This document shows, one piece after another, positions 13,901 through 25,580 of a stretch of 64,000 bases of DNA. The notes below the pieces were generated by a model. That model was not told where the DNA came from. It did no database searches and worked only from the letters and a program-made list of their open reading frames with translations. The DNA comes from Nematostella vectensis (Eukaryota; Cnidaria; Anthozoa; Actiniaria; Edwardsiidae): assembly GCF_932526225.1 (NCBI RefSeq), contig NC_064038.1:7997070-8061069 (forward strand). The letters are read 5' to 3'. Position numbers and translations under genes: made by a program. Numbering within the stretch: position 1 is the stretch's first letter; every line of letters begins with the position of its first letter.

Positions 13901-16900
13901 CAACAACACGGCATCTTACCATCGTTAGACATACCAACAACACGGCATCTTACCATCGTTAGACACACCAACAACACGGCATCTTACCATCGTTAGACAT
14001 ACCAACAACACGGCATCTTACCATCGTTAGACATACCAACAACACGGCATCTTACCATCGTTAGACATACCAAGAACATGACATCTTTACCATCGTTAGA
14101 CATACCAAGAACACGGCAATCTTACCATCGTTGAACATTACAAGAACATGGCATCTCAGCAGAACACGGCATCTTACCATCGTTAGACACACCAACAACA
14201 CGGCATCTTACCATCGTTAGACATACCAACAACACGGCATCTTACCATCGTTAGACATACCAACAACACGGCATCTTACCATCGTTAGACATACCAACAA
14301 CACGGCATCTTACCATCGTTAGACATACCAACAACACGGCAATCTTACCATCGTTGAACATTACAAGAACATGGCATCTCAGCAGAACACGGCATCTTAC
14401 CATCGTTAGACACACCAACAACACGGCATCTTACCATCGTTAGACACACCAACAACATGACATCTTACCATCGTTAGACACACCAACAACATGACATCTT
14501 ACCATCGTTAGACACACCAACAACACGGCATCTTACCATCGTTAGACATACCAAGAGCACGGCACCTTACCATCGTTAGACACACCAACAACATGACATC
14601 TTACCATTGTTAGATACACCAACAACATGACATCTAACCATCGTTAGACACTCCAACAACATGACATCTTACCATCGTAATCTCGACGTAAACTGTCAAA
14701 AGTTGTCCGCCAATTATAGACCCGACCCCAGGCCCCATGAACGTCGCCATGTAAAATATCGCCAGGTACACGGAGAGCGAATCGGAAGGGAGATTTTCGT
14801 CCAGGTAGGCGGGGCCTAGCGTGTGAAGGGGCGTGGTCCCGGCTCCGGACATCAGTTGTGAGATTATGAAGAGTGCATAGTACAGGATCGGCGCGTTCTC
14901 CGTGGCCGTCCCGCAATCTGGATCTTCGAAAGCTGATAATGACGTGTTACGCAGACAGAATGGTGTACCGCCCAGTTTAGCTGCAAGCGGAAAGACAAAA
15001 CGTTCTTAAAGACGCAAATTCTATGTTTTCCATAATGTATGATTTGGCCTGATATGGTGTGATTGATATGAATGGTCAACAAAAAGACAACTTAAATAAA
15101 CAATCACATGGTGTACTGTGGATTTTGGCGGTCAAATGACAATAGCAAGCATGGTATCTTGTATCTCATCGAAAGGTCATAAAATATGCCTACACCTTTG
15201 TTTTTACTTCTTGTTTTTACTACTAAACGATAGTTTGGTCTGCTGCGAAAGATGGAGCTGAAAGATCGAGCGACCCTGCCTTACCATAATGCATTGCTCA
15301 CCTCCTGTTGGGTCGTGTTTTGGTGCAAGAAACTTCGGAAGTGCAAACACTAAGGCTCCTAGACCCGTCAAGATAGCCCCGCCTCCCAGCCACTTTGTCT
15401 TGTTGCCATAGCTACCAAAGAAGCTGACGAAAATTACTAAGATGATAGCTGTGACGTCATTGGACGATGCGATGAATCCAGTTTCTTTCGAATTCAGCGA
15501 GAATTGTCTCTCCAGCGAAGGGAAACTCATGCTGATAAATATGTTAACCGCCATTCCTACAACAAAAAGCTCTTAGATTTTTTAGGTTTTTTTTACATTT
15601 TTGGGCAAAAGCATATAAATTCTTTCTGAGTTTATATGAGCAAACCGAGTTTGACGCACTTATTCTAAGCTGTTTAAGTTGCTCTGAATCCCTACCGTTG
15701 TCTCAAAATTTGAATTGCACAGTGGAAAGCTCAAAACTAAAATTGAAATCGCGCAGTCAAAAGCTCTAAACTAAAGAGGGCAGCTAGAATAAAGCCCTAA
15801 AGAGCTCTTAACGAGACAAGGCTGTTTACTTAATTCTGGCTCCTAAACTTTGACACGATTTTCAGATATAAATCTATCCTGCTTGCAGGTGGTACTCGGT
15901 GTTATCATCGCGGAAAACCCGCTCAATCCAGTGATTGGGCGGCATCTTGTATTTTGAGCCGCGCGGTTAATGGGGATGAGCGCAAAACCGCGCGGCAACC
16001 TCGTCCCAGGGTCTTCTGGGTAATTTTCAATTTTCCTCATTACAGTGTCATGCTTATATTTTCTTTAGCATGGTATAAAGATACATGCCTACATTTAAAG
16101 ACTTCTGCATGGAAATGAATCAGAAGCTTAGTGCTTTATACATTTAACCCCACGTAAACTAAGTTGCACCCTTTAGCCAAGCATTGGACAAAATTTTTGT
16201 TCAAAAGAAAAGATGACATGTGGGTGTAATCGACAATTGATCATTCAGTTATATTATTTTGTAATTTTCAAAACATTGACAGGCTAAAATAGGATGCCTG
16301 ATTTGATATCAAAAATATAATTTTTGATGTTTGATTCTGTCTGTTGTCCTATATTTTCTGTAGGGCTTTCATGTCTATACCTTATTCCTATTGAACACCT
16401 CCATACAGAGACAGATCCAAGGGTGGGAATGGGGGTGATTCTCTTCTGAAGACATCATATAAGTTTACTGTCACCAATTTTTTCTCATATGCCTGCTTAA
16501 TGCTTTGGAGTATTTGGAAAGAGGTTGTTGGGTTGGTTTTCTGGAGATGATGGTGGCTAGTTTTAATTTCTGGTACACACTTGCAAAGCACAGGATCACA
16601 TAATTCCCCACTAGAATACGCAAAGTAAATTAGTGGCACAAAATAATAGAAACAATGCAATCTCAGCATATTACATTCAAAATCATGATCATTTCTGCTG
16701 CTTTACCACACTTTTAGGCCAAAATAATGCAGGATTGTTTCTAGTTTGCAGAAGACTTTAAAATATAACAATATTCATGAATTTCAGTTAGTTGACATGA
16801 CAAATGAAATTTCACCAGGAGGGGAAGTTATAGCAGGGAAGTGTAAGGTTATACACTTAGCTTAAGCTTAATGTTTGCTACATTCACTGTACGCCGTTGC

Positions 16901-18602
16901 ATTTTGATCACACGTGAAACTATTGAGAAAATTAAGTAAAATCTATGTAAAATCTCCGGCTTTATAGTAGACCCATGGTATGAAGTAACTGCCTTGAAGA
17001 ACAGTTTAAAATAATTTAAATACCTCGTGATTTAGATAGAAAAACAGAGGGGCAAAATTAGAAGTTCCCTATTTCATTTTATATCAAGTAAAACTTTTAG
17101 ACTAGTGTTTTAGTTGCTGTACTTAGCTGATTACAACGCATTAGCATCGAGTCGACAGTGCTTCCCGGGTCTGTGTTCAGCGTTTAGTGAACTATAAGTG
17201 CGTATTTTTCGATTGGCATATTATTTTCAGGGTGTCAAACAGATTCAAAGATACGGTTAGGCTGTATATTCGTACTCCCCTTCGCACCGCCATTTTGTTT
17301 CAAGTGATCGCTTGGCATACAAATACCAAGGGGGAGGTGGTGGGTACTCTGCTGTGATTGGATAATTTCTTTATTTATAAAATGCCTCCAATTTTAGTTA
17401 TGACCCTAACTGTAACGAATTATCTCACCAATCAGAATATCTTTCCCAAATTTATTTAATTAAACTGTGCATCTTTTTTGCAAGGAAAAACCTTATTATT
17501 ATATGCTATTGCCTACTGATTTCTTGGCGCTCAATGCAATGCATATCGCGGCGTTAAGAAAGTTTATGCCGTACTGCTGCTGTTTTCCGAAGTTGCCAGG
17601 GAAGTTTGCTTGAATAAATCAGTCGGGATATATATAAGTTGCCTTCACACGCTCAAATTTGGCAATGGAAGTGTTAATAACGGCCGTTCATTGTCAGATT
17701 CAATGTGTTTCCATGAATCATTTCACCAATCTGTCGGCCATATTAGATTCGGTAAATACTGTAGTGTCGGTCTACCTGTAGAAATGGGCCAGCCTCCGCC
17801 AGGGTCTTCGTCAGCCAGACGTCATATTGAAAATTACCCAGAAGACCCTGGGGACGAGGTTGACCGCGCGGCTCAAAATACAAGATGGCGCGATCACTGA
17901 ACTGAGCGAGTTTTCCGCGATGATAACACCGAATCGAAATCCGGTCAAAATCCAGTGAGAAATCATTTTTCGGACGACGATATTAGCTTTGTTCCCATGG
18001 TTACAAATCTCTAGCCAAAGAGGAACTAGACAGGTAACTATCGCATGGACTCTTTGCATTTGCTCGTTGGTGGTCGGACTGTTTTTCTAATGATTAATTT
18101 CACGGTCGCCACCTGGTCATCCTCGGAAACCCAATGGTATTTTCCTCTAACGTTTTTCTCGCGAGTGAAACGTTAGAGCAAAATACCCCTGGGTTTCCGA
18201 GGATGCCACCTGGTAATTTCAAGCGAAACTTCTAAATCAATATGGCTATTTTGTTTTCTTGTAATAATTTTTTATTTTTTTTTTCCACCAAAATAAATGA
18301 TACAAACCTTGAAGAAAGGCAAAGAGACAGAGAAAAAACAGAAAGCACTTCGGATCGTTAAGCCACTGTAGCCAGGGAGGCCTGAAACTCCGCCACCCAA
18401 ACGCCAAATTGATGTCCTCAGGAAAGACGTCATCCAATACATTTTTATCCCCTGGGTAGCCTGTAGTGTGTTTATCATCAACCGGGTAGGCTGTGGTGGG
18501 GTAATCCCCGTCCATGGTGGGCACGGGGGTCTTGTCATTCTCCATGAGATTGGCAGTGCTGCTTGTGCTGTCCAGTGGAGGTCTAGTTACGTCAGTTGCC
18601 AT
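7936..18602 (-). CDS. OATP/SLCO organic-anion transporter, left copy, ten exons, intact
   Basis: Exons in transcript order: 18602-18308, 15556-15302, 14980-14673, 13490-13207, 13069-12936, 12392-12230, 11948-11804, 10520-10324, 9286-9072 and 8141-7936. All borders are AG/GT, phases agree, and the sum is 733 codons plus stop, close to the usual OATP length. OATPs are 12-helix plasma-membrane exchangers of bulky organic anions. Evidence: FLQGMAVN with ERQFSLNSKETGFIASSNDV at the exon 1/2 region; the family signature PNWIGAWWLGP at about residues 297-307; and a Kazal-like cysteine loop in exon 7 (CNVGCLC...FFSPCYAGC), as expected for the extracellular loop between helices 9 and 10. The protein ends NNTKL, a class I PDZ-ligand form like the KTKL tail of some mammalian OATPs. 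Substrate cannot be told. It faces the second copy head to head. Confidence 0.92.
8779..8978. mobile_element. MITE in OATP intron 9 (left copy)
   Basis: The end CATAAAGTTGGTTCTCACTT is inverted at the other side as GCGAGAACCAACCTTTATG. The interior is built of GCGCAAGCG-like GC-rich words that are also roughly inverted. It is non-coding; the apparent ORFs across it are chance. Confidence 0.75.
10587..10838. mobile_element. MITE, family 1 copy B
   Basis: TTAAAGCCGCATTGTCACCA at the left is inverted at the right (GGTGACAATGTGGCTTAA), then TTGACTTCC / GGAAGTAAA. It lies in intron 7 of the left OATP copy, and I see no counterpart in intron 7 of the right copy. It probably inserted after the duplication, or was lost from the other arm. 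Confidence 0.85.
10852..11790. repeat. 45-bp minisatellite rich in ATCATCAAC
   Basis: Around 20 imperfect 45-bp units of the type CATTACTACCGCCATCATCA + ACGTCTTCATCATCAAC + CTCATCAA fill part of intron 7 of the left OATP copy. The right copy has only a short GATGATGG tract at about 43585-43715. No stop occurs in several frames, which gives long spurious low-complexity ORFs on both strands. Confidence 0.93.
12160..12240 (-). repeat. 41-bp donor-containing repeat, short version in left copy
   Basis: Two 41-bp units carry the exon 6 splice-donor segment (CAGGTGAGATTCGGGTTACC on the minus strand). One is the true donor at 12230/12229 and one lies 41 bp downstream of it. The right copy has expanded the same unit to about eight. 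Confidence 0.8.
13696..14690. repeat. 34-bp minisatellite in OATP intron 3, left copy
   Basis: The unit ACATACCAACAACACGGCAT + CTTACCATCGTTAG is repeated about 28 times, with variants (ACACACC, AACATGACATC, AATCTTACC). It begins exactly at the exon 3 donor, whose GTAAGATG is part of a unit, so each unit carries a donor-like GATGGTAAGATG on the coding strand. Two sub-blocks starting AGCAGAACACGG repeat as a higher-order unit. Confidence 0.95.
15894..17936. mobile_element. insertion in OATP intron 1 of the left copy bounded by inverted repeats
   Basis: The segments 15894-16032 and 17825-17936 are inverted copies of one element (CCCAGAAGACCCTGG, CGAGGTTG, GCGCGGCTCAAAATACAAG, TTTTCCGCGATGATAACACC). 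The left one has an extra 30 bp or so that repeats CGCGCGG. They flank about 1.8 kb with no recognisable transposase. It could be one transposon with long termini or two MITEs in opposite orientation. The right arm lacks this block. Confidence 0.6.
18118..18205. mobile_element. 88-bp MITE with 9-bp target duplication
   Basis: The inverted ends are CATCCTCGGAAACCCA and TGGGTTTCCGAGGATG. The flanks 18109-18117 and 18206-18214 both read CCACCTGGT, a 9-bp target-site duplication. The paralogous right arm has a single uninterrupted ACCAGGTGG at 34610-34618, which is the empty site. A 9-bp duplication is typical of Mutator-like elements. A second, half-preserved copy is at 45088-45148. Confidence 0.9.
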
Positions 18603-19032
18603 GGTAACTCTAGTCTGTTGATTGTGTAAAGGTAAACTTTCCCATCATGCATCAGTCATAACAAAAACCAGCAAATAAAGGCACTCAAGACAAAAACTTT
18701 TGTCAAAATCCAAATTATAAACCTTACAGGAGTGGAATTTTGGAAAAAATCTTTCCTAAAATCGGACCGTGGATGGGGGTTGTGTGGGGGTTCTCCAAAG
18801 TTGTAAAACAATATTATAGATATCAATAATAGTTTGATAAAATGAGTAAAAAATGGTGCGCTTCAGCCAATTCTCGCTGTGCCGCCTCTAGTAGAAAAGT
18901 GCAAACATCGGTTAAATTCTTAGAAATGGAAAAAATCCTATTAAAAATCTCGATTTTCCCATTTCCACGGTGTGAAGTTAAGATCATATAATCAAAATCG
19001 CGGAACAGATGTCAGATGCAAGGTTACTGGAC

Positions 19033-19811
19033 TAGCAAGCACAGAAAAGCATTAGCAACCACAAGTATAAACAACAACAAGTAATAGCAAGCACAGACAA
19101 GCATTAACAAGCACAAGTATAAACAACAACAAGTATTAGCAAGCACAGAAAAACATTAGCAACCACAAGTATAAACAACAACAAATATTAGCAAGCACAG
19201 AAAAGCATTAGAAACCACAAGTATAAACAACAACAAGTATTAGCAAGCACAGAAAAGCATTAGCGACCACAAGTATAAACAACAACAAGTAATAGCAAGC
19301 ACAGACAAGCATTAACAAGCACAAGTATAAACAACAACAAGTATTAGCAAGCACAGAAAAACATTAGCAACCACAAGTATAAACAACAACAAATATTAGC
19401 AAGCACAGAAAAGCATTAGAAACCACAAGTATAAACAACAACAAGTATTAGCAAGCACAGAAAACCTTAGCAACCACAAGTATAAACAACAACAAATATT
19501 AGCAAGCACAGAAAAGCATTAGCAACCACAAGTATAAACAACAACAAGTATTAGCAAGCACAGAAAAGCATTAGCAACCACAAGTTTAAACAACAAGTAT
19601 TAGCAAGCACAGAAAAACATTAGCAAGCACAAGTATAAACAACAACAAGTAATAGCAAACACAGAAAAACATTAGCAAGCACAGAAAAAACATTAGCAAG
19701 CACAGAAAAACATTAGCAAGCACTTATAAACATTAACAAGCGCAGAAAAACATTAACAAGCAAAGAAAAGCATTAACAAGCGCAGAAAAACATAAACAAG
19801 CGCAGAAAAAC
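19033..19811. repeat. 52-bp minisatellite, decaying to about 21-22 bp units
   Basis: The unit is AGTATAAACAACAACAAGTA + TTAGCAAGCACAGAAAAGCA + TTAGCAACCACA, about 11 copies, ending in shorter CATTAGCAAGCACAGAAAAA units. It lies between the two homologous blocks of the left arm and has no counterpart in the right arm. Non-coding. Confidence 0.93.
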
Positions 19812-21335
19812 AAGGGCGATTCGATTGTCGATGATTCCGTGCCGCTTAGAGTTCTATTGTGTCTAGTCCTGGCGACCCAAAGGGTAAGGCTAGCTGTGGG
19901 GTTAGCTAGCGTTCTAGCTTTCTTATTATAGCTACATTATGATGACAGACGAAGTACCGAGTATGTGGCTGTTTAATTTGAAAATTAGTTGTTTGTTGTT
20001 GTTGTGTTCTGTTGTTACAATACTAGTTGTATCATTTGTTATAATCTCTCATCTACACATTATATGACACACGGACACACTTTGTCCAACAGATTGCATA
20101 ATTAATTGCATTGTGTTCATAAAATGCCTGTGTGATGTCTCTGATGTCGCTACAAATCAATATTCTCTTTTATAATAACGTAGCCATAAACGTTTCTGTA
20201 GAAAACCGCGTTGCCTTTATTCGCTGTAAAACTCCTTTCGCCCGATGAAAATGCTTCAGTATTTGGAAGGTTTTTTTTTTTTTTTTTGCCCAGGGTTGTA
20301 GCTAGCACGGGAATAGGGTGGGGAGGCAGCTACCCCCTTAGAAGAGCAGGAATTTTACCAAAGACATGAAAAAATAGCGTCTTTTCCCGGAGCAATTTAA
20401 AGAAATTTTTGAGGCTGCCCCCTGAACAATATTTTTTAGATACGGCCTTGTTGCAAGACGCATTGGCCACTTACTCACAAAACAACTAAATGTCTTTTTC
20501 TGAACTTTCTTGCCCATTTTGGTAAAATATTTCTATCGTTATCTTATGTTCAAAGCCATGTTCAATAGAAACAGTCAATGAATGTACTGGTACTAGTTTG
20601 AATAAGCTGTGATGTGGTTTAAAACACAATATGTGAGAACTGTTTCTTACCTCATCAACTTCAGCGAAGTATGCGTGTTCAGCCTAATGCTCGAAGAAAT
20701 AAAGTACTCTTAGCACTAAGCCCTTCGCCAACAACCCTTAGCTCATCGTATTGATTGCCCTGGCGATGCCTAGTTATCTTCCAGATCCCCAGCTTTCACG
20801 GCCAATGAAAACACACGTTGAATCAACGGCGACACTTTATATGTCAGCACTATACTTCGAAGGTACTTGATATTGAATTCTAATGTACTGTAGATTCTTG
20901 GGTTTTTATGTAACTTGAAAGAGGTTTAAAAGTAGTGTCAAAAGAGCAAGTGTTTAAGTACCTTATTGGGACATTTGGAAGACACGGCATTTATTAAATT
21001 CTTGCAGATTCTGCTGCGATTCTTATATTGCTGCGTCTGTTAAAATTCAAAGGTTGGGAGTCATTCTGCTTTATTTAGCCTTCACATTTCTGCTTATTTT
21101 CGAGAAGCATTCATTAATAGGAGATTGTGAGTGTGCTATACATCCTCAAGCCCATGCTTGAGGTATTTGACACTGGCCTTGTCCTCCACCGAATATGGCA
21201 TACAATGACCAGTTCCGTATCACTCATGATTTTTTCTAAGACGACTACAAATTTACTTATGCATATAATATGCACAGAAAAGACTACACATTTTAAAATT
21301 TTATTGATTTATATGGTATTTTCTGTTTGCACATA

Positions 21336-22115
21336 GTGGGAATAGTTCCGTAGCAGCGGGCATAGTTCCGTATCACTCAAAAGTTCTGTCGTCTGGTACG
21401 AATTTATTCATTTGGTAATCAATAAAAACATATTTACTGAATAATATATCACATCCCTTACTTTTTGCTTAAAATTAATGTATAAAAACGATTTTAATTT
21501 CGCAATGTAGCGGTTTAATAGACAACAACCCTCAATGGGCTTTCGTTCGCGTGTCGCAACCCACACAAATACTGAAACGGCAAAATAGACAAAAGGCAAA
21601 ATGTATAGGATAAGGCGAGCCTAGTATTGGGTGATTTATTTTGATAATTTTCGTGCACGAGAGCTAGAAAAAAGCCGTTTTTATTAACAAGAACAAAATG
21701 TGAATGCTACGGCCGCAAATGCGTTGTTGTCGTTCTTTTAAGAGTTCTGCCATCCCTTTTTTAGTTAGCCAGCTAATGATTAAACTATGGTTAATCTTGG
21801 CCGTTTTATTTAATCATCCTAGCATATTGATATATCAGTCATAGTTTCAGTAATTATTTTAACATAGAATAATATTTTATCGAGCGCTAAATAATATCAT
21901 AAGGAGGTTGTCTTTAAAATAAAGTTGTTTATTCAGCCGAATGACTGAAATAAAAGGCCCACGTAATAAAAATTTACCGTTTAGAATTAACATTACTGGG
22001 AATAAAATGATTAATTGAGAACAGGATAATCAAATCAATCCTTTTCGCGTCTTTATATCTGCAGTCAAACCAAAAACACACTATGGGCTGCAGGGCGATA
22101 CGGAACTATTCCCAC
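21336..22115. mobile_element. inverted-repeat element with GTGGGAATAGTTCCGTA ends
   Basis: GTGGGAATAGTTCCGTA at 21336-21352 is matched by TACGGAACTATTCCCAC at 22099-22115. Further AGTTCCGTATCACTCA words occur at about 21207 and 21365, and inverted TACGGAACTA words near 22485. The 780-bp block may be a non-autonomous transposon; the extra copies suggest nested or sub-terminal repeats. No transposase ORF was seen. Confidence 0.5.
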
Positions 22116-22649
22116 GACCTCCGGGAAGCACGAAAAAGGAAAAGCAATGTAAATCGAAAAAAATCGCATCAAGTCAGAAAAAAAATCCATACACATTAAC
22201 AGACATTCATTCTTCTAAGCATTCGTATAAAAATAAGGACATTTTTGTTAAAGGAGGTATTGTTTTTATCTGACTTTCGTGACGCGGGTCAGTTAACTGT
22301 GCAGTAAACGCCGCTCATTTTAGCAACAATTATGAAAATCGCTTCGAAATAACGATACTGAACAAACCATTGGATGAAATAAGCTGGATATCAGGAAAGG
22401 TTAATAGTTTTGTATCATTTAGGTAGTTTAGGATTGTTCAAATCTATAATATTCAAGGCAAAAAGATAAAAACAAATGCTGAGTGGTACGGAACTAGGAC
22501 TGCTACGGAACAGGTAGTCGTACTGTACAATCAGCAAATTTAACAATTTAACTGCCTCTGTCAGCAAACATTAGCAAAGTACCAAGGGTAAAAAAGCATC
22601 CATTTTCGGAAGCCAATGTGATATTTCTGATTGAAGTTGGTAAAAAAAG

Positions 22650-23105
22650 TACCTTATTACACTTAATTTTCGCGCCGTCAAAGTGAGCGATTTTGAGATG
22701 GCGATATTTCGCGACACTTTATTTTCGCGATTTTGCTATTTTAGTTAAAACCAGATCACTTTATTTTCGCGATTTCGCGATTTGGGGATAATAAATTGAG
22801 CAAAACAAGTGGAATTAAAATTTGCTGTAATCATCAAAACTGAAACAATTTGTAACAAAAAGATGCGTGTGCTAAATTTAGTTTAATAAAAATCTATAAA
22901 TACAAGTCAAACTCTACCCCTTACCGTACTATAAATGTACATTAGATGACTTAAAGCTCAACGGCCGATATTCACCAAAAGGCTTATTGCATACTCACTT
23001 ATCTTTAGCGCATCCTAATTTTCGCGTCACTATATTTACGCGAATCTTTCAAAATCGCGAACCTCGCGATGTTAAAGTGACGCGAAAATTAATTGTTATA
23101 AGGTA
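22650..23105. mobile_element. MITE with TACCTTATTACACTTAATTT ends and TTTTCGCG words
   Basis: The left end TACCTTATTACACTTAATTT then TCGCG is inverted at the right as CGCGAAAATTAATTGTTATA then AGGTA. The interior repeats AAAGTG and TTTTCGCG in both directions. The 456 bp are non-coding. Confidence 0.8.
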
Positions 23106-23690
23106 TTTAAATTTGCTTTTAGATTGTTATTTCGAGGTTTTAGCACATTATGTGTATCTTCCAATATTAAATGTACTTGAATGAAAACAATAACAAAGGT
23201 GTGGCTGACAAGGGCTCTTTAAATGTTGAAATTTCTTCAATGGAAAACGCTTTTCGTGTGTTCACGTCATATTTCGGGAAAAAAAAAAACTTTTGTACCC
23301 CACCCCTTCTCTACTGACCAATTACCACTCCCTTTCAATGCTCTAGTGAGACACTTGGCACCTTGGTCCTCAACACAAAGAGGAAATTGACTTAGAGAAT
23401 TGACACATTAAATCTATAACTGATTTAGACATCATATATGTTATCAACTATTTAATTTGCTGATTGTGGCATCATAACAGCTTGCATATAGACGGTGCTA
23501 AGGTTTATGTTATGCTAGGTCAATGCTCTACTTTAGCTTGTACAGAGGCTAATGAAGTGTCCACTTACGAGATAAATTCGTACAAGTGGACAAGTAAGAT
23601 AGATTGTCTGCATTGGGTAGTCTTGGACAGTCGGGAATTATAGAGTCCCAGTTTGAATGTGAGACAACATTCCTCAGAGAGTCCGTAAGT

Positions 23691-23845
23691 AGAGCTGTGC
23701 GTGACATATAAAGTTGTACGTGATCCCGCGCGTGACATATCAAGAGTTGTATGTAACATATAATAATGAGTTGTGCATGAGCTATCAAGAGTTGTGCGTG
23801 ACATATCAAATGTTGTGCGTGACCTATCAAGAGTTGTGTGTGTAC
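23691..23845. repeat. degenerate 22-bp tandem repeat
   Basis: About seven loose copies of GTTGTGCGTGACATATCAAG + AG. Some carry deletions or TGTAACATATAAT variants. Two open frames across it are by-products. Confidence 0.8.
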
Positions 23846-24204
23846 TGACAAACACCCACCAATTGTAACTAAGGTAGAATTCGATTGAGCTCGTTGTTCT
23901 GCTAGTAATATGCTCAAGATTTGAAAAATAGTTTTTCTCAATATCAAGCTAAATAAGTTCTTATAATTATGGGTTGTCCTACTTATTGATAAACACCAAA
24001 CTATAACAGTTACAAGTCAGCAATAAATCTTAAACACAATTTAATTTAACAATCTATATTAAAGTACAGTATGTAATGCAGCAAACATTTTTTGAAAATG
24101 GATGTTTTGTTCCCACTCGGCATTGAGCGGGATCATCGGTGTAATTGGCAACGGAAAACGTTACCTATTTTTTTATCATTCCTCCTACGACTCGAGGATG
24201 ATCC

Positions 24205-24470
24205 CTGGTGGTTATTAATTGCTTTATTCTGAACTCAGCGAATCATATCCTGGTGGTTATTAATTGCTTTATTCTGAACTCAGCGGATCATATTCTGGTG
24301 GTTATAAGTAGCTTTATTCTGAACTCAGCGGATCATATTCTGGTGGTTATAAGTAGCTTTATTCTGAACTCAGCGGATCATATTCTGGTGGTTATAAGTA
24401 GCTTTATTCTGAACTCAGCGGATCATATTCTGGTGGTTATAAGTAGCTTTATTCTGAACTCAGCGGATCA
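24205..24470. repeat. 45-bp minisatellite, about 6 copies
   Basis: The unit CTGGTGGTTATAAGTAGCTT + TATTCTGAACTCAGCGGATC + ATATT is nearly perfect in the later copies and differs in the first two (TTAATTGC). It is open in one frame as a 15-residue repeat, which I do not consider a protein. Confidence 0.95.
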
Positions 24471-24544
24471 AATTTTAGGTGGCCACTTACCTTCACTTGA
24501 GGTGTTGTTTTTTCGTATATTTATGTCAAGTATTATTTTCGAGT

Positions 24545-24755
24545 TCCAAGAGCCTCTTATCCTCTGAAATCACGCACGCACAAAGCCTTTAAAGTATCAT
24601 TGGTTAAGTGCTTATTCAGAGATTTGCCTTGAGCGTATTGTAAACAAAAATTCAAACTCCTATAAGACTTGTGCAAATATTTTGCAGCAGCTAAACTGTT
24701 ACCGACCTCTTATTAAAAAGGCTGAAAAGCTCCTATCAACCATTTTCCGCGCTAG
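24545..24755 (+). repeat. dispersed repeat, copy 1 (paired with 47298-47485)
   Basis: The words GAGCCTCTTATCCTCTGAA, TTATTCAGAGATTTGCCTTG, AGCGTATTGTAAACAAA and AAAGGCTGAAAAGCTCCT recur in the same order and orientation at 47298-47485. Both copies lie upstream of a 35-bp array, so they may mark the 5' side of a larger duplicated segment. Confidence 0.8.
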
Positions 24756-25205
24756 GGGCCAGCTCTGGGGAAGTTTTTCTTCTAGTCGAATGGGTTGCTC
24801 ATACTTTCTTTTTGGTTTGGATTGGGTATTGGTATTCGTACCAAGACGTAGGGGCCTAAAAAGGTGTTATAGTGAGTGGGTGTGATTATTCAGTATGGTG
24901 ATGTAGGAGGGTGATCAAGAAGATTGGCTGGTAAGATAGTGTAGAGTGAGGGTGGGTAAGACAATTTAGGTAGAACGTTAATGGGCTAAATGTGTGGGTG
25001 GTGGTAGAGAAACGTAGGAAGAAACCACAGGACAGCCTCTATCTGCTGGTTTGCGTAGGACCTTGTGGTCTGCGTCGACAGGTGATTATGAAATAAAACC
25101 TTTAAAAGAAAAAACGCAGAGCTGCTTTTTTTAACGATATTTCGGAAGGTTATAAATGAGTTACAGTGGCATGTTACAGCTAGTATATGTACACATTTTT
25201 TTTTT

Positions 25206-25340
25206 AATACACCAAAAACTGGAATTCGACTCTACCAAATTTTTGTCTTTAATAAGGTGAATCCACCTTCTTCAGTCTGCCCTGAAGAAGTCTTATTAGA
25301 CGAATATTTGGGAGAGTCGAATTCCAGTTTTTGGTGTATT
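25206..25340. mobile_element. 135-bp MITE-like hairpin element
   Basis: A perfect 28-bp inverted repeat (25206-25233 and 25313-25340; AATACACCAAAAACTGGAAT then TCGACTCT) encloses 79 bp. Inside is a second nested stem, CTTCTTCAG / CTGAAGAAG. No coding content. Confidence 0.85.
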
Positions 25341-25580
25341 GTATTCATTCTTCTGGTTCAAGAACAACTATTTGGGCTTTTTGTATTTATTACAATTTTT
25401 TTATATGTGCAATTTGGTCGAAGGTTGATGGGCTAAATGGTTGGGTGGTGAAGAGTGGTGAAAAGAGGGGCTGTAAAAAAGTTGCGTTGAAGTGTGTGGT
25501 GGAAGGGTGTTAGAGGGGGATGAATAGGAAGATTGTGGTGTAATATAAAAGGTAATAATGTGGACTGTTTGTGTGTGTCT

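Larger units (their letters stand above)
7885..21060. repeat. left arm of large inverted duplication
   Basis: From about 7885 the sequence is the reverse complement of the stretch ending near 45995, through all ten OATP exons. It is again so at 19918-21060 against 31470-32600. Homology is interrupted by private insertions: 15894-17936, the MITEs, and 18740-19900 against 32600-34088. The outer edge is sharp: the match around the stop codon and the GGACGTG / CACGTCC block is followed by unrelated DNA on both sides. Confidence 0.9.

Noticed and set aside
13696-14690. Possible CRISPR-like array of 34-bp repeats
   Set aside because: There are no unique spacers, units are head to tail, and the context is a eukaryotic intron.
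16388-16669. 93-codon ORF with Cys-rich start in the intron 1 insertion of the left OATP copy
   Set aside because: No recognisable motif, absent from the right arm, and not linked to splice sites I could trust. It may be an exon of an unknown host fragment but cannot be supported.
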